Positions 12,551 to 36,000 of a DNA stretch of 64,000 nt are shown here, piece after piece. The stretch is from Triplophysa rosa (taxonomy: Eukaryota > Chordata > Actinopteri > Cypriniformes > Nemacheilidae). Made by a program: the position numbers and the translations under genes. A model generated the notes under the pieces. That model did no database searches, was not told the DNA's origin, and was given only the letters and a program-made list of their open reading frames with translations. The DNA is taken from the NCBI RefSeq assembly GCF_024868665.1, contig NC_079900.1, positions 3,436,730 to 3,500,729 of the forward strand, read 5' to 3'. Position 1 is the first letter of the stretch, and each line of letters opens with the position of its first letter.

Positions 12551-14134
12551 ATCCAGTCTAAACAAATGACTGCAAACAAGACTTCTGTTTTTAACAGACG
12601 GAGACTCAACGCAGTCGACATCACGCCACAAATAAGCATAACTTGTATTGAACCCAGAACGTCTCGCCTATAACGTGATCAAGAAAAGAAGGCCTGAACT
12701 TTCTCTGCCGTACGGATCACTGCTTCAATCCATCAGTACGTCTATTAAAAACACTGTAATTTACAATTACAGTTTTGATAATAACAGCTTCCACGATGGG
12801 GTTCGAGGGTTAACAGGCTCCTGTATAATCTGTGCTTTCAGAGCACAATGCTTATTTGTTTTTTTGGCCGCTAAAAGAAAGCCATTACACATGAAAGGGT
12901 TTGAGAAGGAGCCAAAAATCGGAATGTTTGACTTATGACTAAGTTTCTCAAAACTCTTCGTCCCATTATTCTCTCATTCGCCTTCCCCTTTAAAAACGCG
13001 CTTTTCCGTCTCCCGCGGTGACAGAAACACATTATTAACGGGAGCTCGATGTGGTACATCCATTATTGAAATGCTCCCCGCTGAACGCGCCCCCCTCCCG
13101 AGGTGCTTTCACATGTATTTCTCACTTGGGTTGGTTCCAGACTGAAGTTTAGTGAAGGGGAATCATTTAAACAATGACGGGGAGACTTTTAGGGCCGTCT
13201 GCAGGATGAGAACGGCCAGCAATGTCACACTCTGCATGGGTATAAATCATGTACTTGTGTCACGTAGGGTCTGTGTGAGAGCAGCAAAACGTCCTGACGG
13301 CACAGAAATCCCACAACTCTTCTATAAATAAATTCGGGTTGTGGGCTAGTTGTTAAATATTAGTATAGATACGAGGAGGAAAAAATTGGATTGACCGCAG
13401 GTCATTCTTCATTCGTTAATCTATTTAGTATTTTGTAATAGCTTTTAGGCAAGTAATTAAAGTAAACCAATATTTACTTTTATATGAAAATTTCCTTCAT
13501 CTGGATAAAAGCATTTGATAAATGTAATAAATGGACAGAAGCATCTTATGAAGCATATGTCACAGAACTGCAGGCCGTCCTACGAGGGCTGTGGCGGTAA
13601 TGACTTCATGGCATCTGGAGGTTTGTCCGGCAGTTATGAAACATTGGTGACCAGTCAGTCCATAACGCAACATCTCCATGAATTTCTCATGAGTTGGTTG
13701 GCGTGTAAATATTTAATCAAAAGACCATATGGATGGCCTCACTAGAGCAAAACAAGAGAACAAACTCCATCCATCCACAGTGCCTACTGTGTTGACCTTT
13801 CATTTCACCTACTCTAGAAATCTGAACAACTGCTGGCGGGGTACATGCGCCAAACAGTCAGGTTGTCCCAAGCTCCTTGTTCAAGACATCACAGGCCATA
13901 AGCCATTTCCCATCTAATATTTTCTACAATTTCTGAAGAAAGCCAAAACACAAATCAATTTCAGTTGTGAGCTGGTTGCCAGGGTGTTGCAATGACGTTT
14001 GCTAACTTGACTACGTCCTTCAAGTGACGATTTTCAAGATCTTTCTTTCAATGCAATTTGTTTTTCATTTTACAAACTGATCTATAAACTGTGTGGGACG
14101 AGTTACTAAGTTACATGTTTGGTACGTAGCAGAG

Positions 14135-14525
14135 CCATTATAGTTTTCTTTTTAGTTTTAATGTAGTTTTATAACTTTTTTTAGTTTTATATATTGTAGA
14201 TTTATATTTTAATTGGTATGCTTTTAGTTTTTATGTAATGTTAATTCAATTTTGTTGTGCTTTTCTCACTTTATTATTTAAATTTTGTATGTTTATTTTT
14301 CATTCTTTTGAAAATGAAATATTATTCTTTTTTTGTTAAGCTTTTGTTTATTTTAATATTTTAGTGCCTCAACCTATTTCACTTTATTTCCGAGGCAACA
14401 TTTTCAAATAATGTTTGAATGATAATTCATACGATTTAGAACAGAAATGTTTTAAACATTTGTTTACTCTGAATCAAAATCATTTTAGTTTTGGTAATCT
14501 ATCATAACCTTGATACTTAAAGTTA
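14135..14525. repeat. 'tttagttttaat' AT-rich dispersed repeat, copy 1
   Basis: Starts near 'cattatagttttctttttag' and ends near 'tatcataaccttgat'. The reverse complement of the same arrangement occurs at 22117-22478 ('aaggttattttagttaact' to 'aaaactataataactctg'). Interior is low complexity. Confidence 0.5.
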
Positions 14526-14949
14526 CAATAACAGTAAACTCAATAAAACAACGCAAATTTAACCTAGGGAATTATTGCGCCTAAAGAAAATTAAAAGGAA
14601 TTAAAAGGAATTATTTATTTGAGCAACTTTAGTGTATTCACCCTTTGCCTAGAATTTGTGAAAAAAAAAAACATTATGAGCCAACTTTTTGAGGTTTCAC
14701 CCTGAAATGCTTTTTAAAAAAGTAATGAATTTCCCATTTATTCTGGGCCCGGTTTTCTTCAGTATTCAGTTTGTCCTTCTAATGAAATAAACGAATAGAT
14801 TTCCTTCAGCACACACCTTCAGATTAACAGTTTTTTTTAGCTCACGAGGAACATTTTAGTGAAGTGACCCTAAACATTTATATACACATATGTTTAAGAA
14901 AGTCCCTGTCTTTGATTGCCAACAGATGTGATATTCTCAGATGGTTGTG

Positions 14950-15130
14950 GAAGACCATGTCTTTAAAGCGCCTCAGTTGGCATGGATCACCGGTGTCTAA
15001 ATTAAGCCCTGGGTGCATGGCACGCCGCGCACCCCTCTCAAACCCTCAATCCCCCGCCATGGGAACTTTCCAGTTATAATGATGCGCTCGTCAGGCACAA
15101 AAGCTCAGACATCTGTCTCTCCGAGAGCCG
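14950..15130. promoter_or_regulatory. Candidate conserved element with NFI-like spacing
   Basis: GC-rich island with 'cagttggcatggatcaccgg', 'ggtgcatggcacgccgcgca' and 'gcgctcgtcaggcaca'. The TTGGCATGG and TGGCACGCC words resemble NFI sites. It is not coding in any frame I can support. Confidence 0.3.
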
Positions 15131-16600
15131 CTTTCTAAAGCCGCTTGTTTGTTCCATCTTTACATTTTTGAAAAGAAATCAAAACTAAAAGAAGAGCTGC
15201 GGAAGGAGGGGAGGGATTTCTGATCACGAGGGTGGGCTGGAGACTTAAAACAAAGGACTTTTTCTTTCTCACAGTGTTCGGTGGTTAATAATCCAACCCT
15301 CCCATGCTGCGTTCCAGACATTCAAAGTGGAGTTTTCTGCTCATCTGCTCGCTGAGGCTGGCATGGAGCGTCAATGAGAACAGACGACCTCATGCAGCAC
15401 TATTAGTTCAAGAAAACCTCAGGGAAAATCTAAACCCCTTTAGTACTGTTCAAACATGATAATTCATCCATTCATCAGTAAATTACGTAAGGACGGCAAC
15501 AATAATATGCTCATCTCTTGGTTTACCTGATCAAAACATTCAAACATCTATCGAATCAAATGTTAAAATCAATATATTTCAACAAAATGTCATCCTATGC
15601 CTGAACATTGAGTTTAGGGCAGACATGACAATTGTACTAATGTTTATTAACCCATGTAATTAAATTTGAAATAAAAAAAAGACATTTCAAAATGAAAAAT
15701 ATTTTACATTTTCAAATGTAATCTCTTTGAATATTAAGCTTAATTTTACTCCTCCATTATCATTTTTACGCAAACTTTTTTTTGTACTGGCCGTATAACA
15801 TTCATCTATCCATTTAAATGAAAGCAATATGTAAAAAGCTTTACATTTAATATTTTAAATAAAATAATATTCAATAATAATTTAAATTAATATTTAATAT
15901 TTTCTTAGTTTATGGGCATTCAACCACTTTTCAACAGACGTTTTAATAATAACACGTGCAATAGCACAAAAACACTATAAAAAGTTATTTATCTTGTTTT
16001 AGCTCCAAAAAAGGAAACAAACAGGTTTCTACTATATTTTTATTATATCTAATACTAAAAATAACTAAATCTCACACTTGATCAAGTATGAACTAAATAC
16101 ACCACATTGAGTATTTGCATTATGCTCCACAACTTTCCTCTTTCTGTGCATTTAAATAAATATATAAAATAAATAACAAATATAAAACCTGTCAAGAGTG
16201 CTCAAGTCAGAGCTTGCTTTCTATTATTTACAAACAATACCAGCAGGTCCAGATCCTTTTAAGACCTTTTATTACCAACAATAGAGTTACACTGTGCTGT
16301 TAAACTACCAAAAAGACTGAATGGTCCATTGTTTGGGACTAAAGGGCATTGCAATAGGTACCCTGAGGTGATGAACAGCTAAACCACAATAATTGAGGAA
16401 TAACGTGTGGAAAAGGAGAACCGTCCTCTTTAAGGCGGCAAACAGTGAAACTAATGTAACTGAAACTTGCAAATTTATTGTATAGCAATGTTTAGGTCTC
16501 TGTATATATGTAGGCTTTAAGCGAATGGCCGTATGCACGTTTCCCCCATTAATCCCAGTTCAATTACAAGCTTTTGTCAGCAGAGGGCGTGTTTTCAGCG
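15131..16600. other. AT-rich intergenic DNA upstream of gadd45gip1
   Basis: Homopolymer- and AT-rich, with 'aataaat' runs at 15840-15900 and 16145-16180. No gene, RNA or bounded repeat was found. Confidence 0.4.
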
Positions 16601-16604
16601 CGAA

Positions 16605-16662
16605 CCTCTGTGCTGACGTCAAGCGCCCACGTGACATCAGAGGTCATCCAACATGGCGGCCT
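16605..16662 (+). promoter_or_regulatory. gadd45gip1 core promoter with CRE, E-box and YY1-like site
   Basis: A perfect palindromic CRE (TGACGTCA) lies at 16614-16621. A USF-type E-box (CACGTGAC) lies at 16628-16635. The start codon sits in AACATGGCGGCC, the YY1 consensus common at TATA-less housekeeping starts. All three fall within 50 bp of the ATG. The motifs are seen directly; binding is inferred. Confidence 0.6.
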
Positions 16663-18703
16663 CCATACTGAGCAGGAGGACAGCGGTCTTATTCGACATT
16701 ACTAAATTAAACTCCCAAATAAACTTTTTGCCGGCTGTCGTCCAACAGATCGCGAATTATAACCCCAGACCGCTGTGGCTGAATATCAAGAATCCTTACA
16801 TACCTGATAAAAGCAACGAGAAGACGCCCGACTGGCAGAAGACGGACAAGTATGATCGCAAACGGTTCGGCCGGTACGGACAGGCGTCCGGAGTAGACCC
16901 GGCCCAACTCTGGCCGTCTCATGCCCAACTGGAGGAGATGATCGGCGAAGAGAGAGAGTGGCACCCCCCGCTGCAGGTGATGCTGGGAAACATCGCAGCC
17001 AAAGAGAAGGAGAGGACTGCGAAACGGATGGAAAGGTACCTGGCGTTAAAAGAAAAGATCACCCTTAAATAAAACATTCGTCATCATTTAAACACATTCA
17101 AGTTGTTCCAAATCTGTATAAACGTCTTTGTTATGATGAACACAGCGATATATTTAGAAGAATGCTTTTAACCAAACAGCTCTTGGACCCCATTGATTAC
17201 CATAGTAGGAACAATTACTTTATATCTTTTGTTCTGTTAAACACAAAAGAAGATATTTTGAAGAATGTAGGACAGCAAACAGTTCTGGGGCACTTTTGAC
17301 TACCATTTTCCTACTATGGTAAGTTAGTTAATGGGGTCCGAGAACTGTTTGGTTACAAGCATTCGTCCAAATATCTTTTTCTGTGTTCAACCAAACAAAT
17401 AAATGTATACAGGTTTGGAACAACTAGAGAGTGAGTAATGATCACAGAATTTTCATTTTTGGGTGAGCTGGCCCTTTAAGTCTCTCCAGTAACGAATGAC
17501 CGATCATACGGAAAATAATCATGTTTTTACTACAATACTAGTATAGAAGTTTAACTATGGTATTTGTAGTTATAATTGACAATCAACCTGCCAAAAACAT
17601 GTTCACTTTTACTATAGTAAAGCAATGGTTAATTTTCGTGAAGTTTAATGAACTGAACTGTCGACCATACTAAAATGAAACTGTTATCATTTGCTCACCT
17701 TCGCGTCTACGTCCACTGTCCGAGTTGCTGGTTTACAGGGCAGAATTCATCGTGCGTTAAAAGTAATCCTGCCCATAATTCAGTCTCTTTAAGACATTAT
17801 TTGCAGAAATACACCTCGACAGGTGCCTGTAGCGTCTTGGCATATTCAAACCCTGCAGGTAACGCGACACCACGCGCCATTGGTCCACGCGTGTCACGTG
17901 GTTAAGATAGACCGCTAATCTGTTATTTAAAGATTAAATATTTTTTTAAAGGACAATCTCACACACCTACTAAAAAAAAAAAACACTGTAAACGATCAGA
18001 TAATTCAATGGTTCTTGCATTGGTTTTAATTGAAACTCTGTGAGGGTCTTCTGTTGGTGGGACGTTATCTGGCGAATGAGAACCAATGAAACGCCATTAA
18101 ATCCTACTGGAGTAAAACCCATTAAAAATGTTATTATGGTTTAAGGGTGAGCAGCTGATGGCTCTGGTGTTTGTAATGGAAACCAATAGAGTTTGTATTT
18201 CCTTATTCAGATTTAGTTTGAAACCTTTGTCACCACCAAATCTCGTTTTTACTTCTGCACACTCAAACATAAAGCATCAAGATAAAAACTCATTTCAGCT
18301 TGTTCTTATTCTTTCTCTTTATCTGGTGTGGAGTTGTCTGTCTGTGTTTAATTATACATTTGCAACTTGAACATGTTTTTCAAACTTCTTTCTCACTTTT
18401 CTTTTTCCCAGAGAGAAGATAATCGCCGCCAACATGGCCAAGATGCCCAAGATGATCGCTGACTGGAAAAAGCAGAAGCAAGAAACCAAACAGAAGCAGA
18501 AAGAGGAGAAGGTTAAAAGGGAAAGACTGCTGGCCGAAGCGACCGAGCGTTTCGGACACGCCGTGGACCCCCGCAGTGCCAAGTTCAAAGAGATGGTGGC
18601 TGAAATAGAGAAAGAAGAGAAAAAGAAAAGGAAACTTCTGAAACGCAAGAAGAGAGAAGACGATGCCGGCTTGTCTCCTGCAGCGGCTGAATCCAGCCAA
18701 TAA
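16653..18703 (+). CDS. gadd45gip1: GADD45GIP1 / CRIF1 (mitoribosomal protein mL64), two exons
   Basis: Exons 16653-17035 and 18412-18703 join in frame across a GT/AG intron (donor AG|GTACCT, acceptor CCCAG) and give 224 aa, close to the 222 aa of the human protein. The family product is a mitochondrial large-ribosomal-subunit protein, also described as a GADD45- and CR6-interacting factor. Visible features: a basic N-terminus beginning MAASILSRR that suits mitochondrial import; the block KYDRKRFGRYGQ, a family landmark; and, after the junction, the conserved NMAKMPKMI followed by a long Lys/Glu-rich coiled coil with the family signature VDPRSAKF. The start is the first ATG and lies inside a YY1-like motif. 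AATAAA lies about 125 bp past the stop. Reading on through the donor would give a false 139-aa product with a different tail. The intron carries a TTAA-flanked repeat. Identity is very secure. Confidence 0.95.
17090..17479. mobile_element. TTAA-flanked MITE inside the gadd45gip1 intron
   Basis: The right end reads GGGTGAGCTGGCCCT followed by TTAA (17476-17479), matching the family ends described at 61396. The inside is an imperfect palindrome built round 'accatagtagg' and 'cctactatgg'. The left end is eroded, so the start is approximate. Confidence 0.6.
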
Positions 18704-18827
18704 TGCTCACTGTGAGAACAAGGACTGTCAATTGTACTATATTGTTATATAGTTTTCTTTACACATGTATTTGATCATCCAGTTGTTTATTTAATTGAAC
18801 TTTACTGCACCAACAATAATTCTGCAG

Positions 18828-18833
18828 AATAAA
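18828..18833 (+). promoter_or_regulatory. polyadenylation signal of gadd45gip1
   Basis: AATAAA lies 125 bp downstream of the gadd45gip1 stop in AT-rich DNA. It is the first canonical hexamer after the coding end, so transcript cleavage would be expected 10-30 bp later. Confidence 0.6.
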
Positions 18834-19453
18834 ACGTATTTATATCAAATTAATGTTCGACTTCAAATAAGTGTGTAAACAGAAAAATCATTTATAAATA
18901 AAGCATAACGCGTTTGATATCAGTTTTAAATAAAAATGGCCACAACATTTCACAAAGTGAATGTTTACGATGCACATTGCTTACATATTTTAAGTAAATG
19001 ATTTAAGAAAAGAATACATCGGTGGTATTCCATTCCAAACAGCATCTTGCAATAATCAACTTTTTTTAAATCATCTTCACAATTAAGTGAAAAAGTGGTT
19101 TGATCTTATTATTAAACACTGTCAGTTTAACGGTTTTCTTTTCTCCTATTAAACCTGCACAGAATTCAAAATAGAAAAAAAAACATTATTTTTAATTCTC
19201 GCTAAAATGTACATTTTATCACACAAGACCTTACACCCCGGTTTCCGAAACATCTCGTCTTTAACTACTGCTGTTAGACTAAAATAAACGTCAATGTGGC
19301 ACATCAGCTTCCTGAGGGAAACGTTTTTAGTGTTCCCTTTAAAACCACCTAATCCCTCTTGTGGAAGTGCGAGACGGGCTGTCCAGTACGCTGGGTGTAA
19401 ACCAGGAAGAACACTAGATAGTCTTTGGTCTATATTGTAGGCTCCGGGATGCC

Positions 19454-30863
<11,410 letters not shown>

Positions 30864-31186
30864 GGCTTAATGATATTTGTCGTTTTTGGTCTTCTGGGCC
30901 CTGTGGCCATACAAACACCTGTTAAAAGTGAAGAAACTCCCGTGAGGTCGTCAGATGTCCGGTGATCTCAGTGTTTCGCATTTAAAGATGCTGCATGGAG
31001 TGTTGAAGTGAGCACAATCATCTGCTCAGGAGTGAGAAGGGCGAGTTTCTTGACTCCTCCTCACAGCAGCTGTGGTGACTTCAGTGCGCAGGGACAGAAG
31101 TTAAGAGCGCCCCCCGGTGGCGGGGTGAGTAAGTGAAAGCGCACCCGAAGAAAATCATTTTGGCCAGCAAATGATAAGCGTACAAG

Positions 31187-31608
31187 CAGTAGCGTTGTTA
31201 ACCACCACGCAAATGCGCGAGCTTGGGGGCCCCCTAGTGGCTACAAGCGGTAAAATCATTTGACGGAGCTCAAAAACGAAAGAAAGCAAAAGAAAAGAAA
31301 TCTAAAACTAATTTTACGAATATAGCAAAACAATGCTATGAAAAGAAGAATCGTGCACCTTTTACTTTCTTACACTGTAGCTAAAAGCATTCTGTATTAT
31401 TCTGAATAAAACAAAGGACACTTTTTCATCCCAAAACCAAGAAGGTTTATTCTTAAAACAAACTGTAGAGAATTTTGTGCTGTTATGTGGTTCAACGTAA
31501 AATAAATCCAGTTTATATTTGTATGTACATTAATTCCATGTACTCAATACTGCTGTGCCTCAGGTCTTGACTTTGCTTAGGGCCCCCAAATAGGTAAACA
31601 CGCCCCTG
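31187..31608. mobile_element. hAT-like element, 8-bp target duplication CGTACAAG
   Basis: The element lies between perfect duplicates of CGTACAAG (31179-31186 and 31609-31616). The ends are imperfect inverted repeats ('cagtagcgttgttaacc' and the inverse 'caggggcgtgtttacc'), each followed by a GGGGGCCC-type stretch. No coding sequence. It lies 320 bp upstream of the ttc39 start. Confidence 0.7.
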
Positions 31609-31609
31609 C

Positions 31610-32940
31610 GTACAAGTGTATATTTTAAAATACATACATAATAATGCATAATTTATTATGTATTATAATAAATTATAATACATAATAATGTAATGCAATG
31701 TACAAACATTACATAATCAAAATGTTATTATAATGCACAAAACCTTTTTAATACAATGCTATGTATAAGTCCATATGACACATTATATTTTAGTACAAAA
31801 TAAAATATACAAAAACGAAAGTATGCAAAAGTGTTATTCCAACGTATTACATTATATTAATATAATTAACAAATTAAATAAACTTTGTTTGAACGAAGAC
31901 AGGCTCTCATGTCATTCCAAACCGGTATCCTCATACATTCACATTTAAGGACATATTGGATATTTATACTAGAAAATATAACTATTTGTTATTTCCTTTA
32001 TATTTGTAGGTAATTATATTAGGCTACTATCACAAAACACGTATTGCTTTTACTCCAGACTGGGGTGTAATTTTGTGTCATGATTACTTTACACCAGTAG
32101 ATGGCGGTATTTGTATGTAATTTTGACTTGATGTCTGGGTGGCTGTTTTGAAGAGTATAAAAACAACCGTACTACTCTTTTTTTAATGTGTTCTCAATAC
32201 ATATAATGTAATCATATATTCTCAATCATATGGTTTGTAATATACATTATTACTACTGTATTACTGTTGCTGTATTGTTGCAATATGTATATATACACTA
32301 TGCACATTGTTGGTATATGCATAAATCACCATGATCTACTAGTAGTGTTAATGTTTGTACTAAAATGACACTAATCATGTCTAAGACATGACAATCACAT
32401 TTCCAACAAGCTGACAAATTGCTTTTATAATCCTTGCCCAAGAAAACCCACATTTGAGCAAAACATGATCTAAACGCAGTCACAAAAACTCTACATATCC
32501 ACAAGTTGAAAAGACACAACGTTGTGCTTTATTGCAAAGGCACGTCATTTAAAATAGCTTTGGTTTGTAAAAAGTGTACAATAAATTACAATAGATCAGT
32601 AACATTTGTAAGAAAACATTTGGCTTTTGGGTCACTCCATTTCACACATAAAGGAAGCAAGGAAAAACTAAATGTGTTCATGATTACTGACGATTAAACA
32701 AAACAAGCATTTCATTTTTAAATAAAGCACATTCTTCATAGGCAAAGCTTTAAAAACTATATACAAACAGTCTCACAGAAACATTACACATTAGTTAAGC
32801 AACTAAGTCAAACGTTTTGCATTATTCCAGTAAAAATGAGACCTCAGTCAAAACTCAAACATGTTTGCAACTCTCTGAATTAACTTGAACATTTAAGGCA
32901 ATCAATAAATGCTCTATTAAGAGCGACTTACAAAAAGGTA
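31610..32940. other. AT-rich DNA between ttc39 and the tetraspanin gene
   Basis: Simple-sequence-like 'cataataatg' and 'attatta' runs at 31620-31900. No gene was found; the far end is the tetraspanin 3' region. Confidence 0.4.
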
Positions 32941-32942
32941 TA

Positions 32943-32948
32943 TTTATT
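32943..32948 (-). promoter_or_regulatory. polyadenylation signal of the tetraspanin gene
   Basis: AATAAA on the minus strand lies about 120 bp beyond the tetraspanin stop (33065), in AT-rich DNA and with no closer canonical hexamer that I could see. Confidence 0.45.
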
Positions 32949-33064
32949 TTGGTTTGAGGTTATATTGCATCACAGTGATGTACATTAAACGTATGGAGGT
33001 GATCAGAAATCCGTCCTCGTCCTCAATGAACCCGAGGAGTCATTGGTGAGATCATGGTGTGACA

Positions 33065-35829
33065 TTAATCATGTTTTGACCCTATCTTACAATAGAGCGT
33101 CATGGACACAATCATCGCCGCTACCTAAAGATGACAAAACACAACTTTAGATCTAGTAAACTGAGTTTTACGTTTACATTACAACATGCATTTTTCCAAA
33201 TACGACACTTTATAATAAGGTCCCACCTGCTACAGTGTGAACACTCCTTTTACAGCATTTGTTATTCCTAAAAAATCTTTATTTTAACATTAAAGTGGAA
33301 ATGAACGGGAAGATATTTGGAAGAATGTCAAACAGATCTCATCCCCCATTTACTGCCATAGTAGAGAAAATACATACTATGGGAGTCAATGGGGGATGAG
33401 ATCTGTTTGGTTACTGACATTCTTCCAAATATCTTCCTTTGTGTTTAGCAGAACAAAAAAAATTATACAGGTTTGGAACAATCTGAGGGTGAGCAAATGA
33501 TGACAGGATTTTCATTTTTGGTGAACTGTCCCTTTAATGGAGAATGAACTACATAAATGAACTACTGTATTCATTAGTGTATTAAGTAATGTTAATGAAT
33601 GAGAACATATACGCAATACCCAAAGTGTTAGTCCTTGGGAAAAATAATGTTAACAAACGATACAATAGAATGTGTTTTCATAGTGTAAGAGCAAGACTTT
33701 CATTGCAGATGTTACTGTAGAAATGTAATATCTGTGTTTGCAAGTGTTTACCTCAAGAGCTGCGATGCCCAGCGCGACAGCTATAATAATGACAGCATTA
33801 TCATCCAACAGCTTCTTCAGCGCTGTAAAACATCCTGGAACAGCCTGAACCCAAAAATAGACAAATGATAAGTTTGGACAGCAAGCAAATCTTTAGAGGA
33901 TTGGTTATTTTATGGAAACGAAGTAAATATTTATTGAAGAATGTAAAGAGGTCATGTAGTATTTTAAAGTGTGATGAAGTTTGCGTTGTGCATTACTGAG
34001 TTGTCAGCTGTGCAGGTAGTGTTACTACAGCACTGAGGAGGATAATAACCCCAATCCTTAACAAAAGGAGAATCTGTGAAATCTGAGTAGTTGTAGAATC
34101 CACAGCACTTCAGCTAAAAGAGATATAAAAACTACAAATGAAATCAAATGCAGGTACAGTAAATGACAAAACAAGAGCAAAACAAAAACAAACAATTATT
34201 TAATTTAGCCATGCAGGTGCCTGCTCATAAATATTTACCATCAATTTCTATGTTTATGTAGACCGATTTGTATTTGTTATATTTTATATATTTTCTGTTG
34301 TCTTTCTGTATGTCAGGCATGCACATTATCCGTAACATTATGAGATTCAATAAAAATCATTTTTTATGGTCACAAACCGTAGACATGGTTGTGTTCCACA
34401 GTCCTGTGAGGTCTTGGTTTTTACCATAATCTTGTCTGATGCTTTTCACAGCTTCAGTTCCAACCTGATTTATCAGTTTCTCTGCCTGAAATACACACAA
34501 GATAAGGACATAAAGCTTTTTTATGCTATATATTATTTATATGAAAGTGATGTGAATGTACTCACCATAGGTTTAAAGACCAGAAGAACGATCGCTCCAG
34601 CGACTTCAGCAATAAAGACGATCAAAATAATGACAAAGAACTGAAGAGAGAAGATAGAGTATATGAATTCACTGCTTTGATGGGAGCCTGACTCATAAAA
34701 AGATATTAAAATATAATGACAGCATGCTAAATAAAATCATATCTAATATACAATAGTAATGTAATGTAATGTCGTTTCGAATTTAATTTAATTAAATTAA
34801 ATTCAATTATAATTTTAATTCTCTCTCCCTCTCTTTCTCTCTCTCGCTCTATATAGTATATACTGTATATAGATTCTACACTACTTTACGCTAATATAAT
34901 ATACAATTTGTGTGCATGTTTTTTGTGTGTTTGTAATAGAATAGAATAGAATAGAATAGAATATTACTATATATTTAATAATAAAGTAATATTATGATGT
35001 GTTTTGGAAATGTAAGAACAAATTCGCTTCTTTTTTATGCAAGTTTCCCATCTCTTTATTCAAGAAACACCATAGTAATATAGAAAGATGTCAAGCTGAC
35101 TAGAAGTAAACATGAGCAGCAGAAGGAATCTGCAGATGGAGATGATGTGACCTACCAGCAGCAGCATACACGTGCTCTCTCGAACAGCTCCACAGCAGCC
35201 CAGGAAGCCCAGGATGAGGAGCACGGCACCCACTGCGATCAGAAGATAGCCCACGTTCAGAAGCTGACCCAGCTCACTTGGAGCGTCCTGTATGTTCTGT
35301 AGAAAATTGAAGATGGATCCACTGTCCACCTTCACCCAGATTCCAACGCCCAAAATAGCCACGCCCGCCAGCTTGAGCCAAGAAAACAGTCACAGAAATG
35401 TGTTCTGTCAGTCATTTAAAGACAACTCAATTTATTTTAAAGCAAAAGGGAAAGTCAAAATGTCTTTCTGTATCAGGGTCAAAATGATGGAGCTGAAGGA
35501 CACCTGTCTCACTGTTTGCTGATGCAACTGATATTCCAACCGAAGTCCTTAAATAGAAATTTGTTCCGCTTTTGTTGAAGAATTTGACCTCGACTAAACA
35601 TTTCAACGTTCTTTCAGGAAACAATATCGATTTTAAAGAGATGTGATTTATATTTCTTACACAACCGGACATTTGCAAAAATTAGTTTATACTTTTATTT
35701 CTAGTTATAGAAGATGTGCATTCATTTGGGAATCTTTTCCTAAATCACATAGTTAAAAGGTGTTGTACTTACAAAAATGATCCCATTAAAGAGAACCATC
35801 ATTGCTTTCAGAAATCCAAAGCAACCCAT
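33065..35829 (-). CDS. tspan1: Tetraspanin, TSPAN1-like (TSPAN16 by neighbourhood), seven coding exons
   Basis: Exons 5' to 3': 35773-35829, 35156-35371, 34566-34640, 34378-34485, 33997-34113, 33752-33844, 33065-33124. Most junctions fall in phase 0 and the chain gives 241 aa, the same length as human TSPAN1. The protein begins MGCFGFLKAMMVLFNGIIF. It has four hydrophobic segments (about 10-34, 56-78, 86-110 and 206-228). The large extracellular loop carries the diagnostic CCG (155-157), a PPQCC motif (177-181), a further Cys at 186 and PGC (194-196), six cysteines in all. NTT sequons (one at 183) suggest N-glycosylation. The alternating small polar residues in TM1/TM2 and the GFLGCCGA segment after TM2 are typical of tetraspanins. 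These proteins organise membrane microdomains with integrins and other receptors. Sequence favours TSPAN1, but synteny with rab3d/epor points to TSPAN16. Confidence 0.92.
33294..33537 (+). mobile_element. TTAA-flanked repeat family D, copy
   Basis: Ends GGTGAACTGTCCCT plus TTAA (33534-33537). The interior holds the inverted pair 'gaagatatttggaagaatgt' / 'acattcttccaaatatcttc'. It appears to have landed inside an older copy of the 'actttacaataaggt' repeat (33205-33240 and 33540-33620). It lies in the last tetraspanin intron. Confidence 0.65.
34936..34966 (+). repeat. AATAG microsatellite
   Basis: Five to six uninterrupted pentamers of AATAG, with a CT-rich tract just before (34819-34850). Both are in the tetraspanin intron between coding exons 2 and 3. 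Confidence 0.9.
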
Positions 35830-35849
35830 CTTTAAGAGCGGACGTGACA

Positions 35850-36000
35850 CCTGGAAAATACATTAACAACAGAGAAGAGTAATTAAACGCTGAGAAAAAC
35901 ATCCTCATTTTAAAGAAGGAGGATTTAGTGACCGAAGAGATTTAAATATCAGCCATTTCAGGATTTTGTGAGTACTTACAAGGAAATGCTGTGGGAACAG
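35850..36000 (-). other. Probable 5' UTR splice of the tetraspanin gene
   Basis: Twenty-one bases before the tetraspanin ATG lies a good acceptor (TTTTCCAG, ending at 35851). A strong donor, CCTT|GTAAGTAC, lies at 35980/35979, giving a 129-bp 5' UTR intron. A second candidate donor (AAAG|GTAAGA) is at 40039. Only transcript data can tell which leader is used. Confidence 0.35.

Noticed and set aside
18352..18700. Phe/Leu-rich minus-strand proteins that look like membrane proteins
   Set aside because: They are the antisense of the Lys/Glu-rich coiled coil of gadd45gip1 exon 2.
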